A DNA stretch of 64,000 nucleotides, from positions 253,463 through 317,462 of the forward strand of contig NZ_MKTH01000024.1 of the NCBI RefSeq assembly GCF_001898175.1. The letters are read 5' to 3'. Origin of the DNA: Cellulomonas sp. 73-92. GTDB lineage: Bacteria > Actinomycetota > Actinomycetes > Actinomycetales > Cellulomonadaceae. The translations under genes were made by a program, and so were the position numbers. This document shows positions 45,593 through 53,691 of this stretch, piece by piece (position 1 is the first letter of the stretch; the number at the start of each line of letters is the position of its first letter). The notes beneath the pieces were generated by a model, which was not told where the DNA came from, did not search any database, and was given only the letters and a program-made list of their open reading frames with translations.

Positions 45593-46212
45593 CGGCACCG
45601 ATGGCCGGCGGCCCCGGCCGACCGGCCGTGCCAGGGCGCAGCGACGGCCGCCGACGCACCCGGCTGGTCGTCGTCCTGGTCACGGCCGTGGTCCTGCTCG
45701 TCGGCTCGGTGACGGCGGCGGTCGCCTGGGGTGGCCCGAGCCGGCCGAGCGCCGCGGTCGTCGGCGGCGGCTGGGGCGGCATGATGGGCGGCCACGTCGT
45801 CGCGTCCGTCCCGCAGCTGGCCGGGACCACCGTGCGCGTCACCGCCGTCGACATGGGCGCGATGATGGGCGGCGGCCGGGCGGGGCTGGTCCTCGATCGC
45901 GCCTCGGCCCCCGCCGGCACCGTCTCGCTGGTGCTGACGAATGCCGGATGGCGCAGCCATGAGCTCGTCGTGCTGCCGCTGGCGGCAGGCCAGCGGGTGG
46001 GGACCCGCGCGGTCGGAGCCGACGGCACCGTCGACGAGTCGGGCAGCCTCGGCGAGGCGTCACGCAGCGGCGGCGCCGACGCCGGGGACGGCATCCAGCC
46101 CGGCACCGCCGGCTGGACCACGCTCGACCTGCCGGCCGGCCGGTACGAGCTGATCTGCAACGTCCCCGGCCACTACGCGGCCGGGATGTACGCCGAGCTC
46201 ACCGTCTCCTGA
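45589..46212 (+). CDS. Membrane-anchored cupredoxin
   Basis: 207 residues from GTG 45589, overlapping the SHOCT stop (GTGA). One N-terminal membrane anchor (about 25-47), then a Gly/Met/His-rich linker (GGGWGGMMGGHV, DMGAMMGGGR) and a cupredoxin fold. Type 1 copper ligands are visible: His124 (RSHELVV), Cys190 (LICNVPG), His195 and Met200. It is exposed outside the membrane and would carry electrons or bind copper. Neighbours point to copper handling. Confidence 0.85.
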   Translation: MTAPMAGGPGRPAVPGRSDGRRRTRLVVVLVTAVVLLVGSVTAAVAWGGPSRPSAAVVGGGWGGMMGGHVVASVPQLAGTTVRVTAVDMGAMMGGGRAGLVLDRASAPAGTVSLVLTNAGWRSHELVVLPLAAGQRVGTRAVGADGTVDESGSLGEASRSGGADAGDGIQPGTAGWTTLDLPAGRYELICNVPGHYAAGMYAELTVS

Positions 46213-46242
46213 CCCGCTGCGCGAGGTGCCCAGGGCTGCTAC

Positions 46243-46263
46243 ACCTTCGTCGAACCTTCGTCG
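46243..46263. promoter_or_regulatory. PhoB/OmpR-type direct repeat
   Basis: ACCTTCGTCG occurs twice with starts exactly 11 bp apart, the spacing of OmpR/PhoB-family response-regulator sites. It lies upstream of the second SHOCT gene and the histidine kinase, and the OmpR-type regulator at 47889-48644 is the obvious candidate. Confidence 0.5.
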
Positions 46264-46368
46264 TTCACCCCGGCTGACATGGCTACGGACGCGGGAGGGT
46301 GGCGGGAGCCGGGCTGATGCCCCGGACCTCGTCCGGCCGCGGGCCGGACCGGCGGAGGGAGTGCGGCG

Positions 46369-46617
46369 ATGATGGGCTGGTACGGCATGGGCACGGGCTG
46401 GGCCTGGCTCGGGATGGGCCTGTTCTGGCTGGTGCTGCTGGGCGTGATCCTCTACGCGGTGGTGCGGCTGCTCCCCTCGGGCGGCGCGAGCCGCGGCGAC
46501 CGCGGGCCCGAGTCGCCCGAGGACATCCTCGACCGGCGGTTCGCGCGCGGCGAGATCGACCTCGAGACGTACCAGGCGCAGCGGGCGGCCCTCCGGCAGG
46601 CGCGGGGCGACCGGTGA
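46369..46617 (+). CDS. SHOCT-domain membrane protein 2
   Basis: 82 residues, a close copy of the SHOCT protein at 45344: same start (MMGWYGMG), same helix (GLFWLVLLGVILYAVVRLL) and SHOCT end (RRFARGEIDLETYQAQRAAL). It is preceded by GGAGGGAG. A tandem duplication with the cupredoxin between copies. It is followed 70 bp later by the histidine kinase. Confidence 0.88.
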   Translation: MMGWYGMGTGWAWLGMGLFWLVLLGVILYAVVRLLPSGGASRGDRGPESPEDILDRRFARGEIDLETYQAQRAALRQARGDR

Positions 46618-46687
46618 GGGGCGTGCCGCCCCGGTGGCCGGTGACCGCCACCACGCGGCACGCCGGGTTCGTCGCCAGGCACGGCGG

Positions 46688-47887
46688 ATGAGCGACGCCC
46701 CCGAGACGGCCACGGACCCGACGCCCCGCCGGCCGCGCTCGTCGTTCTCGCGCCTGGGCCTGGGCGGGCGCCTGTTCGCGGCGATGGCCCTGGTGGTGCT
46801 GACCGGGGCCGGGACGCTCCTGGCGGTGTCGCTGCTGGTGGCCCCGGCCGTGTTCATGGAGCACCTGAGCCGGGCTGGAGCGCCGAACCTCACCCCGGCC
46901 GTGACCACCCACGTCGACCGCGCGTTCACGCAGGCGACGCTGATCTCGCTGGGCACGGGGACGCTCACGGCGGTGGTCGCGGCGGGGCTGGTCACCTGGC
47001 TCGTGGCCCGGCGCATCGCCACGCCGGTGAGCGACCTGGCGCTCGTCACCGGCCGCCTGGCCAACGGCGTGTACGAGGCGCGCGCCGCCGACCCCCGCCT
47101 CGGTCCGGAGTTCGCCGCGCTCAGCTCGTCGATCAACGCGCTCGCCACCCAGCTGTCGACGTCTGAGGACACCCGCCGGCGGCTGCTGAGCGACCTCGGC
47201 CATCAGCTTCGCACCCCCGTCGCGTCGCTCGAGGCGACCGTCGAGGCCATCGGTGACCACGTGCTGCCGATGGACGAGGCCACCCTGACCACCCTCACCG
47301 ACCAGGTGGGCCAGCTGCACCGGCTCGTCGCCGACATCGAGTCGGTCTCCCGCGCCGAGGAGCGCCAGCTCGCGCTCGACCCGCAGCCCGCCGCGCTGGC
47401 GGACCTCGCCCAGCGGGCCGTGGCGGTGATGCTGCCCCAGTTCCGCGCCGCCGGCGTCGAGCTCGAGATCCAGCCGGGTGGGCAACGGCCCACGGTCGTC
47501 GTGGACGCCGACCGCATCGTCGAGGCCCTGCTCAACGTCCTGGACAACGCGCTGCGCCACACGCCCGGCGGGGGTCAGGTCGTCGTGCGCCTGGACGGCC
47601 CGATCCCCGACCCGGACGAACCGCGCCGGGTGCTGGCCACCCTCGTCGTCGCGGACGACGGCGAGGGTTTCGGCCCGGAGCAGGCCCCGCTGCTCTTCCG
47701 GCGCTTCTACCGCGCGGGAGCCCCGACGAGCGGGCGGGCGGCTGCCGGCCCCGGCCGGCACGGCTCGGGCATCGGCCTGACGATCGCCCGCGGCATCGTC
47801 GAGGCCCACCACGGGACCATCAGCGCCCGCTCCGACGGCCCCGGACGCGGCGCGACGTTCACCATCACCCTGCCGGCGCGGCCGTGA
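46688..47887 (+). CDS. Sensor histidine kinase
   Basis: 399 residues. Two membrane helices (about 28-58 and 82-110) around a short outer loop, a HAMP segment, a DHp helix with His172 (SDLGHQLRTPVASLEA) and a catalytic domain with VLDNALRHTPGG, DDGEGFGP and GSGIGLTIARGIVEAHHG. It autophosphorylates and passes phosphate to an OmpR-type regulator, probably the convergent one at 47889-48644, whose stop is one base away. Given the neighbours it may sense a metal or envelope condition. Confidence 0.92.
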   Translation: MSDAPETATDPTPRRPRSSFSRLGLGGRLFAAMALVVLTGAGTLLAVSLLVAPAVFMEHLSRAGAPNLTPAVTTHVDRAFTQATLISLGTGTLTAVVAAGLVTWLVARRIATPVSDLALVTGRLANGVYEARAADPRLGPEFAALSSSINALATQLSTSEDTRRRLLSDLGHQLRTPVASLEATVEAIGDHVLPMDEATLTTLTDQVGQLHRLVADIESVSRAEERQLALDPQPAALADLAQRAVAVMLPQFRAAGVELEIQPGGQRPTVVVDADRIVEALLNVLDNALRHTPGGGQVVVRLDGPIPDPDEPRRVLATLVVADDGEGFGPEQAPLLFRRFYRAGAPTSGRAAAGPGRHGSGIGLTIARGIVEAHHGTISARSDGPGRGATFTITLPARP

Positions 47888-47888
47888 G

Positions 47889-48644
47889 TCAGCCGGGACC
47901 CATCCGGTAGCCGACGCCCCGGACCGTGAGGATGTAGCGCGGCGCCTGCGGGTCGTCGCCCAGCTTGCGGCGCACGTTGCCGACGTGGATGTCGACGAGG
48001 TGCTCGTCGCCCACCCAGTCCGACTGCCACACCGTGTCGATCAGCTGACGGCGCGTGAACGCCTGCCGCGGATGGCCGCTCAGGGCGTCGAGCACGTCGA
48101 ACTCGGTCCTGGTCAGGTGGACGGTGCTGCCCCCGAGGCTGACCTCGCGGGCGACCGGGTCGACGGTCAGGGCGCCGAACCGCCGCCCCTCCGGCCCGGG
48201 TTCCGGCGCGCTCGGGGCCGGGGCCGACGAGGCCGCCGTGCTCGTCGTCTGGCGCACGCCGATGTGCGGGCGGCGCAGCATGGTGCGGATCCGGGCGATC
48301 AGCTCGCGTGGGCTGAAGGGCTTGGTGACGTAGTCGTCGGCCCCCACCGACAGGCCGACGAGCTTGTCGACCTCGTCGGCCCGGGCCGTGAGCATGACGA
48401 CGTAGGCGTCGGAGAACGTGCGCAGCGCCCGGCACACCTCGATCCCGTCGATGCCGGGCAGGCCGAGGTCGAGGACCACGACATCGGGCGCCTCGCGCCG
48501 GGCGACCTCGAGGGCCTCCTCGCCGCTCGAGGCGGAGCTGACCAGGAAGCCGTCCAGCTCGAGGTAGCCGACGACCGCCCGCACCAGGCTCGGCTCGTCG
48601 TCCACCACGAGCGCGCGGAACCGCCCCGGCTCGTCGCTCGTCAT
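47889..48644 (-). CDS. OmpR/PhoB-type response regulator
   Basis: 251 residues from ATG 48644 (GGAGTGGTGG upstream; a longer start adds an unrelated tail). Receiver domain with Asp59 (LDLGLPG), Thr/Lys of MLTARAD and VTKPFSPRE, then a Thr/Ser/Ala/Pro linker and a winged-helix domain ending GDDPQAPRYILTVRGVGYRM. It probably pairs with the tail-to-tail histidine kinase and binds 11-bp direct repeats such as 46243-46263. Confidence 0.93.
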   Translation of the reverse strand: MTSDEPGRFRALVVDDEPSLVRAVVGYLELDGFLVSSASSGEEALEVARREAPDVVVLDLGLPGIDGIEVCRALRTFSDAYVVMLTARADEVDKLVGLSVGADDYVTKPFSPRELIARIRTMLRRPHIGVRQTTSTAASSAPAPSAPEPGPEGRRFGALTVDPVAREVSLGGSTVHLTRTEFDVLDALSGHPRQAFTRRQLIDTVWQSDWVGDEHLVDIHVGNVRRKLGDDPQAPRYILTVRGVGYRMGPG

Positions 48645-48717
48645 GCCGGCCACCACTCCACGCGCCGCATCGTAGGTCCGCTGCCGTGCTCGCCGCCCGA
48701 CCACGTATCAGGCACGG

Positions 48718-51084
48718 TCACGCTGCCTCGGGGAGACGCAGCCGGCGCAGCAGCAGCGCGTTGGCGGTGACGATGAGCGTGGAGCCGGACATCGTCAGGG
48801 CCGCGATCTCGGGGCGCAGCCACAGCCCGAGCCAGGCGTAGAGGGCGCCCGCGGCGATGGGCAGGGCGAGGGCGTTGTAGCCGATCGCCCAGCCGAGGTT
48901 CTGGTGCTCCTTGCGGACGGTCGCGCGCCCGATGCGCAGCGCGGTCGGCACCCCGAGCGGGTCAGAGCGCATGAGGACGACGTCGGCGGTCTCGATCGCC
49001 ACGTCGGTGCCCGCTCCGATGGCGATGCCGAGGTCCGCGGTGGCCAGGGCCGGCGCGTCGTTGACGCCGTCGCCGACCATCGCGACGCGGCGTCCGGCGG
49101 CCTGCAGGGCCGTGACCTGGGCCGCCTTGTCCTGCGGCAGCACCTCGGCCAGGACGGTGTCGATGCCGAGCTCGGTGGCGATGCGCTCGGCGGTCGCCCG
49201 GTTGTCGCCGGTGAGCATGACGACCCTGATGCCGGCGTCGTGCAGCGCGCGGACGGTCGCCGCGGCCGTCGGCCGTGGCGCGTCGGCGAGGGCGATGACC
49301 CCGACCGCCCGACCGTCGACGGCGACCAGCACGGCGGTCCTGCCGTCGTCGGCCAGCGCGTCCCGTCGTGCCGCGAGGTCGCCGAGGTCGACGCCCTCGG
49401 CCTCCAGCAGGCGCTGGTTGCCGACGAGCACCTGGTGGCCGTCGACGGTCGCGGTCGCCCCGCGCCCGGGGACGTTGCGGAACCCGGTGGCCACGCGGCG
49501 CGGTGCGCCGCGGTGGGCGGCGTGCCGGGCGACGGCTCGGGCCAGCGGGTGCTCGGACTCACGCTCGACCGCCGCCGCCAGGCTCAGCAGCTCGAGCTCG
49601 TCCACGCCGCCGGCGACGACGTCGGTGACCTCGGGCTCGCCGGTGGTCAGGGTGCCGGTCTTGTCCATCACGACCGTGTCGATGCCGGCGGACGTCTCCA
49701 GCGCGGTGGCGTTCTTCACCAGGACGCCGCGCTGGGCGCCCAGGCCGGTGCCGACCATGATCGCGGTCGGCGTGGCCAGTCCCAGGGCGTCCGGGCACGT
49801 GACGACGACGACCGTGATGGCGAAGAGCATCGCCTGTGCGAGACCCGCGCCGACCGCCAGCCACGCCACCAGGGTGGCCACCCCACCGAGGAGGGCGACG
49901 AGGACGAGCCAGAACGCGGCCCGGTCCGCCAGGCGCTGACCGGGGGCCTTGGAGTTCTGCGCCTGCTGCACGAGCGCCACGATCTGGGCCAGCGTCGTGT
50001 CCGTGCCCACCTTCGTCGCCCGCGCGCGCAGGGAGCCGGTGGTGTTGATCGACGCGCCCACCAACCCGTCGCCGGGGCCCTTCGCCACCGGCAGCGACTC
50101 TCCCGTGACCATCGCCTCGTCGACCTCCGACTCCCCTTCCTCGACGGTCGCGTCGACGGGCACCTTCGCCCCGGGTCGGATGAGGAGCAGGTCGCCGACC
50201 TCGACCTCGTCGGTCGGCACCTCGACGGCCTCGCCGTCGCGCAGGACGACCGCCCGAGGCGGAGCCAGCTGGAGCAGGGTCCGGACGGCGTCGTTCGCGC
50301 CGCCCCGAGCGCGCATCTCCAGCCAGTGCCCCAGCAGGACGAACGTCGTCAGGACGGTCGCCGCCTCGTAGAACACCTCCCCGCCACCCGTCAGCGTGAC
50401 GACGAGGCTGTACAGCCAGCCGGCGCCGATGGCGACGGCGACCAGCACCATCATGTCCAGCGTCCTGGCCCGCAGGGCACGGACCGCCCCGTCGAAGAAG
50501 ATCCACGCGGAGTACGCCACCACCGGCAGCGAGGCGATCAGCGCGACGACGTCGTCGCGCAGGCCGAACGGCGCCGGTGCGCCGAAGTGCAGCACGTCGC
50601 GCCCGATCGGCGACCACAGCAGCACGACGACCGACAGCGCCGCCGCCACGACGAAGCGGTTGCGCATGTCGCGGGCCATGTCCGCCATCGACCCACCGTG
50701 ACCGCCGTGACCCATGGCCTCGTGCGCACCGGGCGCGCCGGCCATCGCGGCGTGCTCGTCGTGCGCCACGGCGTGGCCCGCGTGTCCCCCGGCCATCGCA
50801 GGCATCGGGCCGGCCGCCATCGCCTCGGTGGGCTCGGCCATCGGGTCGCACACGTGCTCGGGGACCGACCGACCGGCGCAGTGGTACCCGCAGTCCCGCA
50901 CCCACCTCGTCAGCTCGGCCACCGATGTCGCCGCGGCGTCGTACGTCACGGTCGCCGTCTGGGCGGCGGCGTTGGCCGAGACGTCGACGACGCCCGGGCG
51001 CCGCCTCAGGCTCCGCTCGAGCACCGGCTGCGACGTGGCCCAGTGCAGGTCCCTGACGTCGAGCACCACGGTCCGCTGAGGCAC
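48718..51084 (-). CDS. Heavy-metal P-type ATPase (P1B, CopB-like)
   Basis: 788 residues. An N-terminal HMA-like fold lacks the CxxC pair (DLHWATSQP instead); a His/Met-rich stretch follows (about 88-135). About eight membrane helices, actuator TGES (MVTGESLPVAKG), phosphorylation Asp474 (MDKTGTLTTGE) and hinge MVGDGVNDAPALA are intact. The ion-path motif reads CPD (Cys430-Pro431-Asp432) instead of CPC or CPH, so the metal is uncertain; copper is a guess from the His/Met-rich tail and the cupredoxin nearby. It is cotranscribed with the YHS protein 7 bp upstream. Confidence 0.93.
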   Translation of the reverse strand: MPQRTVVLDVRDLHWATSQPVLERSLRRRPGVVDVSANAAAQTATVTYDAAATSVAELTRWVRDCGYHCAGRSVPEHVCDPMAEPTEAMAAGPMPAMAGGHAGHAVAHDEHAAMAGAPGAHEAMGHGGHGGSMADMARDMRNRFVVAAALSVVVLLWSPIGRDVLHFGAPAPFGLRDDVVALIASLPVVAYSAWIFFDGAVRALRARTLDMMVLVAVAIGAGWLYSLVVTLTGGGEVFYEAATVLTTFVLLGHWLEMRARGGANDAVRTLLQLAPPRAVVLRDGEAVEVPTDEVEVGDLLLIRPGAKVPVDATVEEGESEVDEAMVTGESLPVAKGPGDGLVGASINTTGSLRARATKVGTDTTLAQIVALVQQAQNSKAPGQRLADRAAFWLVLVALLGGVATLVAWLAVGAGLAQAMLFAITVVVVTCPDALGLATPTAIMVGTGLGAQRGVLVKNATALETSAGIDTVVMDKTGTLTTGEPEVTDVVAGGVDELELLSLAAAVERESEHPLARAVARHAAHRGAPRRVATGFRNVPGRGATATVDGHQVLVGNQRLLEAEGVDLGDLAARRDALADDGRTAVLVAVDGRAVGVIALADAPRPTAAATVRALHDAGIRVVMLTGDNRATAERIATELGIDTVLAEVLPQDKAAQVTALQAAGRRVAMVGDGVNDAPALATADLGIAIGAGTDVAIETADVVLMRSDPLGVPTALRIGRATVRKEHQNLGWAIGYNALALPIAAGALYAWLGLWLRPEIAALTMSGSTLIVTANALLLRRLRLPEAA

Positions 51085-51091
51085 GGCGCGC

Positions 51092-51268
51092 CTACCGGAC
51101 GTAGCGGCGAGGGTCGACCCCGAAGGCCGCGGCGCAGCCCGTCGAGCAGAAGGAGTAGGTGGTCCCCTCGAACTCGCGGCTGGCAGCGGCGCCTGCCGGC
51201 TCGACCTTCATCCCGCAGACGGGATCGATCACGCGGGCGTCGTCTGCGGGGTCGTCGAAGAGGCGCAT
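51092..51268 (-). CDS. YHS-domain small metal protein
   Basis: 58 residues from ATG 51268 with GAAGGAGA upstream. A YHS domain with DPVCGMKV and FCSTGC, whose cysteines bind metal. YHS proteins and YHS domains accompany copper P-type ATPases as chaperones or sensors. It is first in the operon with the ATPase, and the CsoR-like palindrome lies about 50 bp upstream. Confidence 0.88.
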   Translation of the reverse strand: MRLFDDPADDARVIDPVCGMKVEPAGAAASREFEGTTYSFCSTGCAAAFGVDPRRYVR

Positions 51269-51317
51269 CGGTATCTCCTTCGCTTGAGCCCGGCGGAGCC
51301 GTCGAGCTCACCCACAG

Positions 51318-51332
51318 TACCCCCCAGGGGTA
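51318..51332. promoter_or_regulatory. CsoR/CstR-like operator before the YHS/P-ATPase operon
   Basis: TACCCC-CCA-GGGGTA, perfect 6-bp arms with a 3-bp spacer, 50 bp before ATG 51268. This placement is what is expected for a CsoR-type copper repressor. It matches the site at 55584 in architecture. Confidence 0.65.
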
Positions 51333-51448
51333 TGCGGCCTACAAGCACGGCACCTCGCCGCGGTCATCCGGCGTCACCGCCGCCCGCTACGGCTGCACCC
51401 GCGACGGCGGCATCGCCGGCGTGCCCCTCTCGGCGGCCCTCAGGTGGG

Positions 51449-52495
51449 TCAGATGAGGGCGGCAAGTGCTGCCGCGACGTCCTCCATGTCGTTCCACACG
51501 TGGAAGCCGAGTCGCACGCACTCGCCCCGGCCGGCCGCACGGATCCCCGCAGCGGCGAGGCGGTCGGCCTTGCTGCCGTCGGGGTCCGGCAGCGAGACGA
51601 TCGCGGTTCCGGCGGGAGCCATGTCGAGGCGGGTGCGCAGTGCGTCGGCCAGACCGACGTCGTGGCGGCGGATCGCGTCGGGGTCGGGCCCCGCGAGCTC
51701 GTCGGCGAAGGCTTCGAGCGCGGGCACGGCGCCCACCCAGCACAGCCAGGCGGGCGACGTGTCGAAGCGGCGGGTGTCGTGGGCGAGACACACGTCGTGC
51801 CCGTAGACGGAGCCCCACACGTCCTCGCCCGCGTACCAGTTGGCGTGCACCGGGCGTAGCCGGTCGCGAGCCTCCTCCCCCGCAGTGAGGAACGCGGTTC
51901 CGCGCGGTGCACACAGCCACTTGTAGGCCGAGGTGACGGTGACATCGAGGCGGCTGGCGTCAACGGGCAGCCAGCCGGCGGCCTGAGTCAGGTCGACGAC
52001 CGTCAGGGCCTCGTGCGCCCGGGCAGCGTCCACGATCGCGTCGAGGTCCGCGATCGCACCGTCGATCGACTGGACCAGGGACAACGCGACCGCGGCGGTG
52101 CGCGGGCCGATCGCGTCGGCGATGCGGCCCAGCGGCACGTCAACCACCCTGAGGTCCCCGCGGGCGAGGAAGGGGTAGGTGACGGAGGTGAAGTCCCCAC
52201 ACGCCGTCACCACCTCGGCACCTGCGGGCAGACTGGCCGCGACGAGCCCGACGAACTCGGCCGTCGTCGCCCCGATCGCGGCGTGTGCGGCGGGCACTCC
52301 CACGACACGCCCGAACGCCGTTCGTGCTGCAGCGACTGCTTCGTCGTACGCGACGAGGTCTGGTGACCCCGCCTGCCATGCCGCGATCGCGTTCACCATC
52401 GCTTCGGCTGTGCCACTCATCGGTAGGCCGCACGTCGCCGTGTTGAGGTAACCAGGGGCAGGGGTGAATGCCGATCGGAGTGTCTGCAGCGTCAC
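51449..52495 (-). CDS. Class V aminotransferase/cysteine-desulfurase-like PLP enzyme
   Basis: 348 residues from GTG 52495. Fold type I PLP enzyme: the PLP lysine is Lys192 in SAYKWLCAPRGTAF, the Asp of VVDLTQAAGWLPV precedes it, and the start LNTATCGLPM fits the class V group. I see no persulfide-type active-site cysteine loop of a true desulfurase, so transamination or a kynureninase-like reaction is equally possible. It is divergent from a LysR regulator, which probably controls it. Confidence 0.85.
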   Translation of the reverse strand: MTLQTLRSAFTPAPGYLNTATCGLPMSGTAEAMVNAIAAWQAGSPDLVAYDEAVAAARTAFGRVVGVPAAHAAIGATTAEFVGLVAASLPAGAEVVTACGDFTSVTYPFLARGDLRVVDVPLGRIADAIGPRTAAVALSLVQSIDGAIADLDAIVDAARAHEALTVVDLTQAAGWLPVDASRLDVTVTSAYKWLCAPRGTAFLTAGEEARDRLRPVHANWYAGEDVWGSVYGHDVCLAHDTRRFDTSPAWLCWVGAVPALEAFADELAGPDPDAIRRHDVGLADALRTRLDMAPAGTAIVSLPDPDGSKADRLAAAGIRAAGRGECVRLGFHVWNDMEDVAAALAALI

Positions 52496-52565
52496 GAGCC
52501 GAGGTTGGCGCGACGCAGTCGATCACACAACGGCAGATCGACGACGGAGTCCATTCGCAGACGTT

Positions 52566-53504
52566 ATGGTCCTCCCCGTGGACGATGCCCTCCGCGGGCT
52601 GGACGTCGGCGCGCTGCGCCTTCTGCAGGCGATCGCCGAGCACGGCACGCTCACGGCTGCCGCCGAAGCGCTCGACGCCAGCCAACCAGCGGTGTCCCAG
52701 CATGTCCGTCGGCTGGAGCGGCGGCTTGGCACGGCGCTGCTCGACCGCTCCGGCCGCCGTGTGCGCCTCACCGAAGCGGGCCAGGTGCTCGCCACCTACG
52801 GCGTCGCCGTCAACGCGGCCGTGCGTGCCGCGGGGGCCGAGGTGGCGGCGCTGACCGGGCTGCAGGCCGGCGTCGTGCGGCTCGCGGCGTTCCCCTCGTC
52901 GTCCGCGACACTGGTGCCGAAGGCTCTCGCCACGCTGCGCAAGAGCCACCCCGGCCTGACCGTGACCTTGGAGGAGGCAGAGCCGCCGCAGTCCCTCGCG
53001 TCGCTACGCACCGGCGCCTGCGATCTCGCGGTGGCGTTCGCCTACCCCGGTGTCGAGCTCGGCCGGTACGAGGACGACCTGTCCGGGCTGGTCTCGCGCC
53101 ACCTGCTCGACGACCCGACGTTCGTCGCGCTACCCGAGGACCACCCCCGCGCGCACCAGGAGCACCTCGACCTGGCGGACCTTGCGTCCGAGACGTGGAT
53201 CGCGGGGTGCCCCCGCTGCCGGGGACACCTGCTGACGGCCGCCGCCGGATGCGGGTTCACGCCCGACATCGCCTATGCGACCGACGACTACGTGGCCGTC
53301 CTCTCCCTGGTCGCGGCAGGCCTCGGCGTGGCGCTGGTGCCGGGGCTGGCGCGGCGGACGGCCGACCGGCACCCCGGCGTCGTCGTGCGAGAGGCTGCAG
53401 GGACCTCGGCGCGCACGGTGCACGCCGTCACGACGCCGGACCTGCTCCGCGTACCCGCCGTCGCGGCCACGATCGAGGCGTTGGCGTCGGCCGTCGCGTT
53501 CTGA
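52566..53504 (+). CDS. LysR-family transcriptional regulator
   Basis: 312 residues from ATG 52566. The helix-turn-helix (GTLTAAAEALDASQPAVSQH) and the effector domain (GVVRLAAFPSSSATLVPKAL) are typical. It has an unusual CPRCRG pair in the effector domain. It is divergent from the PLP enzyme with 70 bp between starts, so it likely regulates that gene and itself. Confidence 0.92.
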   Translation: MVLPVDDALRGLDVGALRLLQAIAEHGTLTAAAEALDASQPAVSQHVRRLERRLGTALLDRSGRRVRLTEAGQVLATYGVAVNAAVRAAGAEVAALTGLQAGVVRLAAFPSSSATLVPKALATLRKSHPGLTVTLEEAEPPQSLASLRTGACDLAVAFAYPGVELGRYEDDLSGLVSRHLLDDPTFVALPEDHPRAHQEHLDLADLASETWIAGCPRCRGHLLTAAAGCGFTPDIAYATDDYVAVLSLVAAGLGVALVPGLARRTADRHPGVVVREAAGTSARTVHAVTTPDLLRVPAVAATIEALASAVAF

Positions 53505-53679
53505 CTCAGCCGGCGAGCCCGTGTCGTTCGCCACCGAGACGGACAGCCGACACTGCGCGCTCGTGATGTCCTCGGGGCTCGAACCCCAGTCAGCCGCGCG
53601 GGAAACCGTGTCCAGGCACCTGGAGAGAGCCAGGGTCCCCCTGGGTCCCCGGTCCCCTGACGCCGCACCGCCCGGTCCC

Positions 53680-53685
53680 TACCCT
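53680..53685 (+). promoter_or_regulatory. -10 element of a probable leaderless promoter (GAF kinase gene)
   Basis: TACCCT ends 6 bp before GTG 53692, the same sequence and spacing as before the TetR gene. Two short palindromes, TCCAGG-CA-CCTGGA (53611) and CCAGGG-TCC-CCCTGG (53630), lie 35-70 bp upstream and may be operators. Confidence 0.5.
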
Positions 53686-53691
53686 CGAAGC

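Noticed and set aside
51449..52495. Cysteine desulfurase feeding TusA
   Set aside because: The PLP enzyme has the class V fold and Lys192, but I see no desulfurase cysteine loop and it is far from tusA with its own LysR partner.
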